DNA of 44,597 nt from Oscillospiraceae bacterium (GCA_009780275.1 WRAI01000020.1:1-44597); one strand, 5' to 3'; shown: positions 15,713 through 23,618, numbered from the stretch's first letter. Made by a program: numbers and translations. Notes: generated from the sequence alone by a model not told the origin.

Positions 15713-16401
15713 ACACACACCTCCGAAAGTGCTTCCAAATCAACGGCGAAACCCACAGCAGGCAAATCACGCCCGAATTTCGATAACAAATTATCATACC
15801 GCCCGCCCGTAATAATCGGTGTGCCGACACCATGGATATACACATCAAAAATCAATCCTGTATAGTAATTCAGCGGTGTTGACGGCCCGATTGCGCCTTT
15901 GTCGGCATGCCCGATTTCTATATGCGCATTGTCAAGCCCGCACGCGGCAATTGTTTCGTCAAGCAAGCGCAATATTTCTTTATCGGCAATCTCAGCCTCT
16001 ACGCCGAGTAGTTCCAGCCCGATTTGCCACCGCTGCGAATCGGCACCTTTGTGGCTGGCGTCACTGCGATACACAGGCTGCGAGTAATACAGCCGAAACG
16101 GCGGTTCTTGCGCCTTTAATCGTGTACCGACAAGCCGCGCAATGGGCGTAGTATTGTCGGGACGCATGACCAAAATTTTGCCCTCACGGTCGACGAGTTT
16201 CACCATCGCTTCTTGCGCAATGGGGCTTCCCGATTGCGCAATGGTATCGTAATATTCCAAAGTCGGAGTCATCACTTCACTGTACCCGTTGTGCGAGAAG
16301 ACATCCGTAATTTTTTGCTCATATGTACGGCGGCATTGGCACTCGTCAAACAACCAATCACGGCTGCCCTCCGGTGTCCCCGCCCAATTTGTTTGTGTCA
16401 T
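15709..16401 (-). CDS. hisZ: ATP phosphoribosyltransferase regulatory subunit HisZ, unusually short
   Basis: HisZ is a catalytically dead relative of histidyl-tRNA synthetase that partners short HisG and carries histidine feedback control. Class II synthetase landmarks are present: the PEGSRD start, MRPDNTTPIARL, motif-2-like YYSQPVYRSD, YYTGLIFDVYIHG and motif-3-like GGRYDNLLSKFG. At 230 residues it is far below the usual 320-400. The residues between GHADKG and NYYTG, normally a helical segment of roughly 100 residues, are missing without a frameshift. ATG 16401 has AGAGGTG 6 bases upstream; a GTG three codons earlier overlaps that site. First gene of the operon. Confidence 0.88.
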   Translation of the reverse strand: MTQTNWAGTPEGSRDWLFDECQCRRTYEQKITDVFSHNGYSEVMTPTLEYYDTIAQSGSPIAQEAMVKLVDREGKILVMRPDNTTPIARLVGTRLKAQEPPFRLYYSQPVYRSDASHKGADSQRWQIGLELLGVEAEIADKEILRLLDETIAACGLDNAHIEIGHADKGAIGPSTPLNYYTGLIFDVYIHGVGTPIITGGRYDNLLSKFGRDLPAVGFAVDLEALSEVCV

Positions 16402-16414
16402 AGTTTTCACCTCT

Positions 16415-16453
16415 TACAATGGGCATTGTAACATAAATATGTTAATATAGCAA
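16415..16453 (-). promoter_or_regulatory. hisZ operon promoter with overlapping palindrome
   Basis: On the minus strand: -35 TTGCTA (16448-16453), 17-bp spacer, -10 TACAAT (16425-16430). The -10 is one half of a palindrome, TACAATGCCCATTGTA (16415-16430; arms of 7, 2-base centre), a candidate operator. The predicted leader is only about 17 bases, so a T-box or attenuator does not fit. Confidence 0.7.
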
Positions 16454-16501
16454 ACACCCCCGCAAGGCAAGGCGTTGAGGCCTTATCTTGCGGAGTGCTT
16501 G
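16451..16501. repeat. Long imperfect hairpin upstream of the his promoter
   Basis: CAAACAC/GTGCTTG, CCGCAAG/CTTGCGG and AAGGC/GCCTT form a three-part stem around GTTGAG. No T-run follows on either strand, so it is not a standard terminator. It touches the hisZ -35 box. Confidence 0.5.
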
Positions 16502-16626
16502 TGTGGTACGATAACGCACCTCGGTTCGTTTATATTGATGTAAACGGTTTGTTAGTAATACACATGAACAGCCCAATTTATCGGGCAGAAAACAATTTTC
16601 CGCATAAACACTTGCTCAAACACATG

Positions 16627-16638
16627 ATAACATGTTAT
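16627..16638. promoter_or_regulatory. 12-bp palindrome before the HAD gene
   Basis: ATAACATGTTAT is a perfect palindrome 8 bases before the GGAGG of the HAD gene. A weak promoter (TTGCTC, 17 bp, TTATTA) overlaps it. Possible operator; otherwise unexplained. Confidence 0.35.
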
Positions 16639-16659
16639 TAAAATTTGGAGGATTCGTCT

Positions 16660-17463
16660 ATGCCGACATTTGCGCCTAAACTTATTGTTACCGACCTTGA
16701 CGGCACATTATTACGCCGTGATAAAACAATTTCGCAATATACTGTCGATATTTTTGCCAAATGCCGTGCGCGCGGCATTAAAATCGCGTTTGCCACGGCG
16801 CGTCCTGTGCGTTCGGTTGCTGCACTTGCCGCCAAGGCGTTAATTGCACCCGATGCCTTAGCCTACCACAACGGCGTGATTATCGAAATCGACGGCGCAA
16901 TCACGCATCGATTCGGCATTCCACATGAAATGGCAGCATCCATCGTAGGAAAATCGCTATCAATATTTCCTTCTATGCGTGTCTTCGTCGAAACAGACGA
17001 CTTTCTATATGTCAATTATGATGATTTTCCTTGCGACTCTTGGCGCATCAACTGTGCCAGCCTCACCGATTTGCCATGCAAGATCATTGATAAAATCTGT
17101 TTCGTTACACCGCAATATGATGAGCCTATTTCGCTAGATGTGATTGCAGGCATTAAAACCCTATTGTCCGATGATTTGCGCTACTTATTGGTCGAAGGCG
17201 CGCAATACATGCCGGTAACAAGCAAACAGGCTGGCAAAGACCTGGCATGCCAACATTTTGCAACACGTTACGATATTGCAACGGCCGACATTGTAGCTTT
17301 CGGCGATGATTACAATGACCTTGAAATGCTGCGTGCCTGCGGTGTTGGCGTCGCCATGGGCAATGCTTGCGAGGGTGTCTGTGAGGCTGTCGATTTAATC
17401 TGCGATAGCAACGAAAATGATGGTGTGGCAAAATGGTTGGAAGAAAATGTGCTGAACAACTAA
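16660..17463 (+). CDS. HAD-superfamily (Cof-type) phosphatase
   Basis: A 267-residue cytoplasmic phosphatase of the Cof/YidA branch. Motif I is VTDLDGTLL with the nucleophile and acid Asp, motif II is the Thr of FATARP, and motif IV is FGDDYNDLEML near the C-terminus, followed by GVGVAMGNA, with a C2-type cap between. Substrates in this branch are sugar phosphates, nucleotides or flavins, and cannot be told here. ATG 16660 has GGAGG at 9 bases; an upstream TTG is less likely. It ends 8 bases before the -35 box of the tRNA promoter. Confidence 0.9.
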   Translation: MPTFAPKLIVTDLDGTLLRRDKTISQYTVDIFAKCRARGIKIAFATARPVRSVAALAAKALIAPDALAYHNGVIIEIDGAITHRFGIPHEMAASIVGKSLSIFPSMRVFVETDDFLYVNYDDFPCDSWRINCASLTDLPCKIIDKICFVTPQYDEPISLDVIAGIKTLLSDDLRYLLVEGAQYMPVTSKQAGKDLACQHFATRYDIATADIVAFGDDYNDLEMLRACGVGVAMGNACEGVCEAVDLICDSNENDGVAKWLEENVLNN

Positions 17464-17471
17464 AAAAGGGC

Positions 17472-17500
17472 TTGACAATGGCGCGTGAGTGTCGTATAAT
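17472..17500 (+). promoter_or_regulatory. Consensus promoter of the tRNA cluster
   Basis: TTGACA (17472-17477), 17-bp spacer, TATAAT (17495-17500): a perfect sigma-A consensus. The first tRNA starts 19 bases later. Confidence 0.95.
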
Positions 17501-17518
17501 AACGAAGTTGTCAGTTGC

Positions 17519-17594
17519 GGAGGCATAGCTCAGTTGGTAGAGCATACGCCTTACAAGCGTAGGGTCACAGGTTCGAGCCCTGTTGCCTCCACCA
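17519..17594 (+). tRNA. tRNA-Val (anticodon TAC)
   Basis: A full cloverleaf can be drawn: acceptor GGAGGCA/TGCCTCC, D-stem GCTC/GAGC, anticodon stem TACGC/GCGTA with loop CTTACAA, T-stem ACAGG/CCTGT, and encoded CCA. Confidence 0.97.
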
Positions 17595-17627
17595 CATCAT
17601 CGCAAACATCCGCTCTGCTTTCCTCTT

Positions 17628-17641
17628 GAAACAGGTTTCGC
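17628..17641. repeat. 14-bp palindromic repeat, copy 2
   Basis: Exact match to 5443-5456 (GAAACAGGTTTCGC). Here it sits between tRNA-Val and tRNA-Asp inside a wider inverted repeat TCCTC...GAGGA (17621-17648). Confidence 0.6.
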
Positions 17642-17668
17642 TTGAGGAGGGACTGGATTGTAGTCTCT

Positions 17669-17688
17669 GACCGCGAGCATTGTCGAGT
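17669..17688. repeat. Intergenic repeat GACCGCGAGC..., copy 2
   Basis: Shares 16 of 20 bases with 12165-12184. It lies between tRNA-Val and tRNA-Asp. Confidence 0.35.
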
Positions 17689-17709
17689 AATGTGTTTTTT
17701 TGGCTTCAT

Positions 17710-17787
17710 GGCCCGGTAGTTCAGTTTGGTTAGAACGCTAGCCTGTCACGCTAGAGGCCGAGGGTTCGAGTCCCTTCCGGGTCGCCA
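17710..17787 (+). tRNA. tRNA-Asp (anticodon GTC)
   Basis: Acceptor GGCCCGG/CCGGGTC, anticodon stem CTAGC/GCTAG with loop CTGTCAC, T-stem GAGGG/CCCTT, discriminator G and encoded CCA. Confidence 0.97.
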
Positions 17788-17842
17788 CCAGGCGCCGAAT
17801 AGGCGCAATACACCGGAGCAAAGTACCTTTTGCTCCGTTTCT

Positions 17843-17919
<77 letters not shown>

Positions 17920-17920
17920 C

Positions 17921-17996
<76 letters not shown>

Positions 17997-18000
17997 AGCA

Positions 18001-18051
18001 AATCCCGCTAAACACCTTGACTTACAAGGGTTTGACGGGATTGTTTGTTTT
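18001..18051 (+). terminator. Terminator of the tRNA cluster
   Basis: AATCCCG (18001-18007) pairs with CGGGATT (18036-18042), with an inner CCTTG/CAAGG stem, followed by a T-rich run. Confidence 0.75.
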
Positions 18052-18107
18052 AGTGATATTTTTCGTCAGTGGTGAATTCCCCGGAGCGGATGTATTAAGT
18101 TATTGAG

Positions 18108-18221
18108 TTGGCGAACGGTTGGTATGCACACTATCTTGTAATCTTGGATGAAGAAGTTGCTACAGCAGCATTTGAAGAATGGCAAAATGCTCAATTCAAC
18201 CTAGGCAACGACGAGCAGTAA
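18108..18221 (+). pseudogene. Small ORF or gene remnant of about 37 codons
   Basis: From a TTG at 18108 (a stop lies just upstream at 18096) the frame reads a protein-like sequence: LVILDEEVATAAFEEWQNA followed by a short tail and stop at 18219. Amino-acid make-up looks genuine, with an amphipathic acidic helix, but there is no good start or ribosome binding site. It is most likely the tail of a lost gene, perhaps a tiny protein. No family recognised. Confidence 0.3.
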
Positions 18222-18263
18222 AAATGCAGCAAACACACCAGCATATACTTCTCCCCATCTATC

Positions 18264-18292
18264 AAAAAAAGACCGCGAGAGCGGTCTTTTTT
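18264..18292. terminator. Bidirectional intrinsic terminator
   Basis: AAAAAAGACCGC-GAGA-GCGGTCTTTTTT is symmetric, with runs on both sides. It ends secF on the minus strand 8 bases after its stop and closes the plus-strand region. Confidence 0.93.
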
Positions 18293-18299
18293 GTAGGTT

Positions 18300-19238
18300 C
18301 TATGCGTCTTTCTTGCGGACTTTCATCAGCAAATTCCAAATGGGGCCAGACAGCAATATCGACGAATATGCACCCGCCGCAATACCGAAGAACAAAGGTA
18401 ACGCAAAATCACGCACACTGGGCACACCCAAGAAAATCAGGAACGTAACCGGCAACATGGTCGTGATGGTCATATTCACCGCGCGAGACAACGTAAGGTG
18501 CGTCGCCTCATCAATAACAGTAGCTGTATCAATTTTGCGTTCGCGACTCTTAGTTTCGCGCACACGGTCGAACAAAATAATGCTGGCGTTCAATGAATAG
18601 CCAAGCGTGGTCAGCATAACGGCAATAAACGTCATGTTAACAGGGATTTGGAACACCACATAAGCGCTCAGCACCACAAGTAAGTCATGCGCCTGTGAGG
18701 CGATGACCGCAAGCCCCGAACGGAACTCAAAGCGAATGCCGATATAGATTAAAATCAACAACGCTGCCAACAGCGTCGCCATAATAGCAATATTGCGCAA
18801 ATCGGCGCTCACCGCCGCTCCAATGTACGAATACAGCGGCGGCTCAATATCGTAAGCCTCAACCATAGCATTCTGAAATGCCTCAACCTCCGCCGTTGAT
18901 ACACGCGATAAGCGCAACAAAACAATGGAATTTTCAATCGCATCATCGCCAATACCGCCAACACGCTGTAACATGGATGGCGCAACGCCGAAGATTTCAG
19001 TCGCCAAAGCCTCTACTTCAACCGACTCCTCACGGGAAACATAACGTCCAAAATCGCTTTCAATTTCAATGCCACCTAAAAAATCAATGCCCAAGTTAAT
19101 AAAAGACGTATTACTCTGTTGCACAATTAAACTGCCTGCACCAATCAATCCCGGCATAATTAAAATTAAGCTGATCAATACCGACCATTTGAAGTTCTTA
19201 ACAAATGAGAACTTTCCGATTCTTTTTTTCAATGACAT
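18300..19238 (-). CDS. secF: Protein translocase subunit SecF
   Basis: SecF works with SecD to drive the late stage of preprotein export using the proton gradient. The 312-residue membrane protein has an N-terminal membrane segment, the LGIDFLGGIEIE motif, a short periplasmic loop and five further membrane segments with YIGIRFEFR, LTTLGYSLNASIILFDRVRE and LSRAVNMTITTMLPV. It begins one base after the secD stop. SecD and SecF are separate genes here, unlike the fused SecDF of Bacillus. Confidence 0.94.
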   Translation of the reverse strand: MSLKKRIGKFSFVKNFKWSVLISLILIMPGLIGAGSLIVQQSNTSFINLGIDFLGGIEIESDFGRYVSREESVEVEALATEIFGVAPSMLQRVGGIGDDAIENSIVLLRLSRVSTAEVEAFQNAMVEAYDIEPPLYSYIGAAVSADLRNIAIMATLLAALLILIYIGIRFEFRSGLAVIASQAHDLLVVLSAYVVFQIPVNMTFIAVMLTTLGYSLNASIILFDRVRETKSRERKIDTATVIDEATHLTLSRAVNMTITTMLPVTFLIFLGVPSVRDFALPLFFGIAAGAYSSILLSGPIWNLLMKVRKKDA

Positions 19239-19239
19239 G

Positions 19240-20547
19240 TTAGGCTACCTCCTTGCTCGTCGATGCCCCAGAAAGCTCAGATACGCCGTAAAGCCGCGGG
19301 TTTGTTATGCGCAGACCCACCACCGCACGAAGCATGAGGCGCGTAATCACAAGTGCGGTGAACATTGACACCATAACACCCAGAAATAGCGTCACAGCAA
19401 AGCCTTGAATCGGCCCTGTCCCCATAAAGTACAAAACACCGGCTGAAATCATCGTGGTTAAGCAGGTATCAATAATTGCACTTCTGGCGCGCTTGAACCC
19501 AGAGTCAACAGCCGCACGAAGTGTCTTTCCACTGCGCAACTCATACTTAACGCGCTCAAATATGACAATTTCGGCATCGGTTGCCATACCAATACTGAGT
19601 ATGATGCCGGCAATGCCAGGCAACGTCAAGTTGACGCTCAATATATTCATCAATGTAATCGATAACGTAACATATAGCGTCAGCACAACAGCCGCCACAA
19701 TGCCGGGTACACGATAGTAGATGATCATAAACAATGCCAATAGAATCAAGCCAATCAGACCGGCACGAATGGATGTATGTAACGCCTCTTCGCCCAATGT
19801 CGCACTGACTTGGCGCATTTCAACCAGTTCCAATGTAAATGGCAATACACCGCTATTAATTAACTCCGCCAAATTTCTTGCCGCATTCCATCCGTCGCCT
19901 TCACCTCCCATTGTGATAACAGCCGTATTGCTGTTAATCGGTTCGTTGACAAATGGCGCACTTATCTGGTCTTCGTCCAGATAAATGAAAATACGATTGG
20001 CATCTGAACCCTGCGGCTGCGCAGCCGCAGCAGAGGTTGCCGCAAAGAATGCCGCCTGTGCCGATTGATCAAACGCCAACTGCACCACAGGCTGCCGCGC
20101 ACCAAACTCTTGGTTCTGCCAATCCGCTCGCGCATTTCTTACTTGCTCGGCTCCAATGATTTCTTCGCCGTTATGGCGGAAACTCAGCCGTGCCGTACTT
20201 CCAAGTAATGCAACCAAGTCATCATCAGGGTTCTGCCCGGGAATCTCAATGGTAATACGATTTTGCCCCGACTGCACAATGCGACGTTCAGTAAAGTTCT
20301 GGTTATCCAGCCGTCGCCCAAAAATAGTGACGACGGAGTCCATATCCGACCTTGAAATGTTATCGACACCGACCGCTTGATACGTAATTGACGCGCCGCC
20401 CTGCAAATCCAGCCCCAGCACAATACCGTTGTCGCTCCCTACGCCGGGGAAATGAAAGTCGCCAATATCAAGCCCGGTGAGTGCTACCGTACCCAACACC
20501 GCGATGACAACAAACACCGCTGCGATGGTGATGATGTGTTTTCTCAC
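19240..20547 (-). CDS. secD: Protein translocase subunit SecD
   Basis: SecD is the larger partner of SecF in Sec export. The 435-residue protein has an N-terminal membrane segment, the family motif LGLDLQGGASITYQ, a periplasmic domain with RLDNQNFTERRI and IEIPGQNPDDDL, and a C-terminal membrane bundle with LPGIAGIILSIGMATDAEI and FERVKYELRSGKTL. The start is a GTG at 20547 with AAGGAG upstream. The periplasmic domain is compact, as usual in clostridia. Own consensus promoter upstream. Confidence 0.95.
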   Translation of the reverse strand: MRKHIITIAAVFVVIAVLGTVALTGLDIGDFHFPGVGSDNGIVLGLDLQGGASITYQAVGVDNISRSDMDSVVTIFGRRLDNQNFTERRIVQSGQNRITIEIPGQNPDDDLVALLGSTARLSFRHNGEEIIGAEQVRNARADWQNQEFGARQPVVQLAFDQSAQAAFFAATSAAAAQPQGSDANRIFIYLDEDQISAPFVNEPINSNTAVITMGGEGDGWNAARNLAELINSGVLPFTLELVEMRQVSATLGEEALHTSIRAGLIGLILLALFMIIYYRVPGIVAAVVLTLYVTLSITLMNILSVNLTLPGIAGIILSIGMATDAEIVIFERVKYELRSGKTLRAAVDSGFKRARSAIIDTCLTTMISAGVLYFMGTGPIQGFAVTLFLGVMVSMFTALVITRLMLRAVVGLRITNPRLYGVSELSGASTSKEVA

Positions 20548-20591
20548 GTTTTCAACTCCTTTTATATCCTTTGTAAATTCTTACCTGTCCG

Positions 20592-20620
20592 AGTATACAG
20601 CAATTACACAGCCGTGTCAA
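20592..20620 (-). promoter_or_regulatory. Promoter of secD-secF
   Basis: Minus strand: TTGACA (20615-20620), 17-bp spacer, TATACT (20592-20597). The leader is about 40 bases. Confidence 0.88.
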
Positions 20621-20638
20621 TACTTCAAGCCTGTCGTG

Positions 20639-20726
20639 CCTCGTGTGCGCCGCACAGCCGACCGTAATAAGGCACAGACGACACCGTCTTATCGCGCCTT
20701 ATACTCATTGCACGTCTACTCGGCAG
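20639..20726. repeat. Diverged intergenic repeat, copy A
   Basis: Bounded by CCTCGTGT and CTACTCGGCAG, the same ends as 24602-24698. The interior is diverged. Like the other copy, it lies immediately downstream of a minus-strand gene. Confidence 0.4.
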
Positions 20727-20728
20727 TT

Positions 20729-21664
20729 CTAATATTTCAAATCCCCGCCCCCGATAAACTCCCGCAACAATGAGCTTTTTGCCACCACGTTTTCATCTAT
20801 TCCCTCAAACATGGGCAACGCCGCCAACACTTTGTCATAATCGCTCTTGCGCAAAATATCTTCAGCTTCCCAGTCCTCGAATAACGACAACGCAAACGGT
20901 TTCAATGCCGCTACTTCGTAACCCAATGCTGTATCAAACTGATAATCGGCCAACCCTTTGTATGGCGAGATATAACGCAATTCACCACGTCGCACGCCAT
21001 CCCACATATGCAATGTTTCGGCAATGCCCGTACCGCGAAAATGATTGTCGCGCACTACACGCCGAATCAAGCGCAGCAACGTATGGTCGAGCAAAACTTG
21101 CCCGTCATACATCATATCTGTTTGTGTCGAAATATACAGTTTGAAGCTTTTCGCCACACATTGCTCGTATAGGTTTGGATTTAAAGCGTGGATGCCCTCG
21201 TATATGGCAATTTCATCACGAACTAACTGCAGTGCTTTTTCTTTATCGGGGTTGCGTCTGCTCATTTTAAAATCAAAATACGGTACAAGCACCTCCTCGC
21301 CTTGTGACAGACTGCGATAATGTTCGCGCAGCAGCGGCAAATCCAGGCAATACGGCGACTCATAGTCGCGATCCCCCACCTCGTTGCGCAGATGTTTGGT
21401 CTGGTTTTCAGGCAAAAAGTAACTATCCATGGAAATCACGTGTGTGCCTATACCGCGCTTGCGCAGTGCCAGTTCTAACATCTTTGCTGTCGTTGTCTTG
21501 CCGCTCGCACTCGGACCTGCGAGAAAGGCAAGGTGGCTATTCTCTAAATTCGCGGCAATTTTATCCGCAGTTTCAGCAATTTGTCCTTCGTATTGCGCGT
21601 CGCATTCGGTCATGAATGCCACAACATCACTGCGAATGCGCGTGTTAATGGTAGTTAGATTCAT
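20729..21664 (-). CDS. Uridine kinase-like nucleoside kinase
   Basis: A 311-residue P-loop kinase of the phosphoribulokinase/uridine kinase family. It has about 40 residues before the P-loop LAGPSASGKTTTAKML, then VISMDSYFLP, DYESPYCLDLPLL, VPYFDFKMSRR and IYEGIHALNP, in which the Asp and Glu are expected at the active site. The final REFIGGG tail is typical of the clostridial group annotated as nucleoside kinase. Substrate probably a pyrimidine nucleoside. AAGGAG precedes the ATG; the gene follows hemZ by about 50 bases. Confidence 0.85.
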   Translation of the reverse strand: MNLTTINTRIRSDVVAFMTECDAQYEGQIAETADKIAANLENSHLAFLAGPSASGKTTTAKMLELALRKRGIGTHVISMDSYFLPENQTKHLRNEVGDRDYESPYCLDLPLLREHYRSLSQGEEVLVPYFDFKMSRRNPDKEKALQLVRDEIAIYEGIHALNPNLYEQCVAKSFKLYISTQTDMMYDGQVLLDHTLLRLIRRVVRDNHFRGTGIAETLHMWDGVRRGELRYISPYKGLADYQFDTALGYEVAALKPFALSLFEDWEAEDILRKSDYDKVLAALPMFEGIDENVVAKSSLLREFIGGGDLKY

Positions 21665-21714
21665 GTTGTTTCTCCTTTTTTACGTAGTGTTGCGTTAACG
21701 GCACTTGATATCAT

Positions 21715-23130
21715 CTACACGTTCATTCTATGGATATAGTCAACCGGATATTTCGGGTTGGCTTGGCGGATGATTTCGCCGTGTCGGCGATGAATTTTGC
21801 TGGCAGCACCGGCACCAAGGCCGATGACCGTGTGCAGTTCGTCCATTATACATATGTTATAGCCGCATTCTGTGCCGCGCTTACACCAACCGACGTTTTC
21901 TCCGTTTTCTGCCATTTGCTTTAGGCGGTATAAATAATATGGGTGGTATTGTGGAGGCAGGGCTTGTAGGGTGTGGTTGAGCATCCGGGATGGATGGCTG
22001 TTGTTTTGTGGGATAATCGGAGCGTCTCGATTTGCTGTTGCGCCTTTTTTATTTGCCATTGTGTGAACTGTGATATTTTCGGGGGCGAATGCCTGCACGG
22101 CACCCAAGGTTTCCTGAAAACCACTCAAATTATCGTTTGGTAAGCCTGCAATTAGGTCCATATTTAGTGCGGAAAACCCTATTTTTCGCACGGTTTCTAC
22201 GGCTTTGTACACGTCTTGTACGCTGTGTTTACGGCCGATGGCATCAAGCACCGATTGATGCATACTCTGTGGGTTGACCGACACGCGCGTCACGCCATGA
22301 TCGCGCAGAATACGCAAGCGCTCGTCATCGCATGTTTCGGGGCGGCCCGCCTCAACGGTGTATTCACGGAGAGATGACAGGTCGAGAGAGCATGCCAGCT
22401 TTGTCAGCAGCGCATCGAGCTGCACCGCCGACAGCACCGTTGGCGTGCCGCCGCCGATATAGAGATTGACAATGCGTTGTTTGTTGCCAGCGATGAGGCT
22501 TGCTTTTTGCTTAATTTCGCGGTATAGGGCCTGCAAATACGGCTCAATGAGCGGCAACTCGCGCTGTGTTGATTGGCTGACAAAGGAACAGTACCGGCAG
22601 CGCGACGGGCAGAACGGAATGCCGACGTAGACCGATATATCGTTGGGCTGCAGCATTGCCTGATACTCACGCGAAGCCAGCGCGGCTTGCAAACACAAGT
22701 CGGCACGCCGGGGCGAGACGTGATATTGTTTTTGTAATATAGTCAACACCTTTGACGGCGTTTTGTGTGTTTTGAGCAGCCTTGACGCCACACTTGCCGG
22801 TTTGACACCCGTTAATGAACCCCATGCCGGCGCGTCACCGGTGGCAGCGACGTAAGCGCGATAGAAAGATTCGCGGATGAGTTCGCGCAGCTGACGTTTG
22901 TGTTCGAGAGTTGGAAGAGCAGGCGCAAGTTTCCGCTGTGTTTTACCAAGCGGACGCGCACTGTACGCCCCTACATCGTTAATGGACAACCGCGTGGTGA
23001 CGATGTATGTATCGTCGCGGACTGTTAATTTGCTTATACAATGGCCGGTGATATCGCGGGACAGCAGCATGAGGGCGCTTTGCTGGACGCTGTATTTGTC
23101 GATGTGACCGATGGTTTCGATGGTTAGCAT
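21715..23130 (-). CDS. hemZ: Coproporphyrinogen dehydrogenase-like radical SAM protein HemZ
   Basis: HemZ proteins are radical-SAM relatives of the oxygen-independent coproporphyrinogen III oxidase HemN; some relatives (HemW) handle heme instead. The 471-residue product has a family-specific N-terminus with WGSLTGVKPA, the cluster motif CPSRCRYCSF, LYIGGGTPT, EYTVEAGRPE, RVSVNPQSM and FSALNMDLIAGLP. ATG 23130 is preferred over a GTG three codons earlier. Residues near 57-66 (VGAYSARPLG) coincide with a REP-like palindrome, apparently inserted in frame. No other heme gene is in the window. Confidence 0.87.
   Translation of the reverse strand: MLTIETIGHIDKYSVQQSALMLLSRDITGHCISKLTVRDDTYIVTTRLSINDVGAYSARPLGKTQRKLAPALPTLEHKRQLRELIRESFYRAYVAATGDAPAWGSLTGVKPASVASRLLKTHKTPSKVLTILQKQYHVSPRRADLCLQAALASREYQAMLQPNDISVYVGIPFCPSRCRYCSFVSQSTQRELPLIEPYLQALYREIKQKASLIAGNKQRIVNLYIGGGTPTVLSAVQLDALLTKLACSLDLSSLREYTVEAGRPETCDDERLRILRDHGVTRVSVNPQSMHQSVLDAIGRKHSVQDVYKAVETVRKIGFSALNMDLIAGLPNDNLSGFQETLGAVQAFAPENITVHTMANKKGATANRDAPIIPQNNSHPSRMLNHTLQALPPQYHPYYLYRLKQMAENGENVGWCKRGTECGYNICIMDELHTVIGLGAGAASKIHRRHGEIIRQANPKYPVDYIHRMNV
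22951..22974 (-). repeat. REP-like palindrome inside hemZ
   Basis: Minus-strand GTAGGGGCGTACAGTGCG plus CGTCCG matches the copy at the hisD stop at 17 of 24 positions and is an imperfect palindrome. It is read in frame as VGAYSARPLG, the kind of peptide REP elements encode in clostridial genomes. Confidence 0.5.
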
Positions 23131-23522
23131 GGCACACACTCAACCCGATACCCATAAGGCAGGGCGAAATCCGGCGGCAGATTCGGCAACATGATGGAAT
23201 CCGCGGGTTGTCGCATCGGTGAGCGCAACCCCACCGCCGGCACTGATAATCGCCATAGGGAAGTGCGCGAATTCACTGCCGGGTGACCGTTGCCACCACA
23301 ACCGCACTGTGCCGTCGACACAAGCCAAGTCACGCTGTTACTGTCGGCAAAGGTTTCGCCAACCGGCGCCGACGGCAGCACCGTTTCTGAAGCAAGCTCC
23401 GTTTGTGCGGTAATCTCCACTTGCGTGAGCCGTACGGATTCATGGCTAGTATTGCGATTGTTACACCCACTGATTGTCAGTGCCAGTACAACGAAAAATA
23501 AAATTGCGGCGCACGTTTTCAT
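23124..23522 (-). pseudogene. Lipoprotein gene with probable frameshift
   Basis: The start is a clear lipoprotein signal: MKTCAAILFFVVLALTISGC with lipobox ISGC, followed by a Ser/Thr/Glu-rich linker. As read, the frame runs 132 residues and becomes Gly/Cys-rich and atypical after NSVTWL. In the -1 frame from that point the reading is much more protein-like (VDGTVRLWWQRS, EFAHFPMAIISAGGGVAL), ending at a stop near 23140. The last part of the original frame (LPPDFALPYGYRVE) also looks real, so one or two small indels may be present. Function unknown. It lies directly before hemZ and overlaps its start by 7 bases. Confidence 0.5.
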
Positions 23523-23618
23523 ACTCTTCCCCACTTCCGTTTTGCTGTTTTATTCTACCACAAACAATGCGATGTTGCAACGCTGAATTCATTTACGGCG
23601 GCTTTTGAAATTCCCCCC

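Noticed and set aside
16402-16424. A T-box or histidine attenuator before hisZ
   Set aside because: The predicted leader is only about 17 bases, too short for either.
16456-16501. The long hairpin as an intrinsic terminator
   Set aside because: No T-run follows the stem on either strand.
18096-18221. The small ORF as an intact gene
   Set aside because: No ribosome binding site and only a TTG start after a nearby stop; kept as a probable remnant at low confidence.
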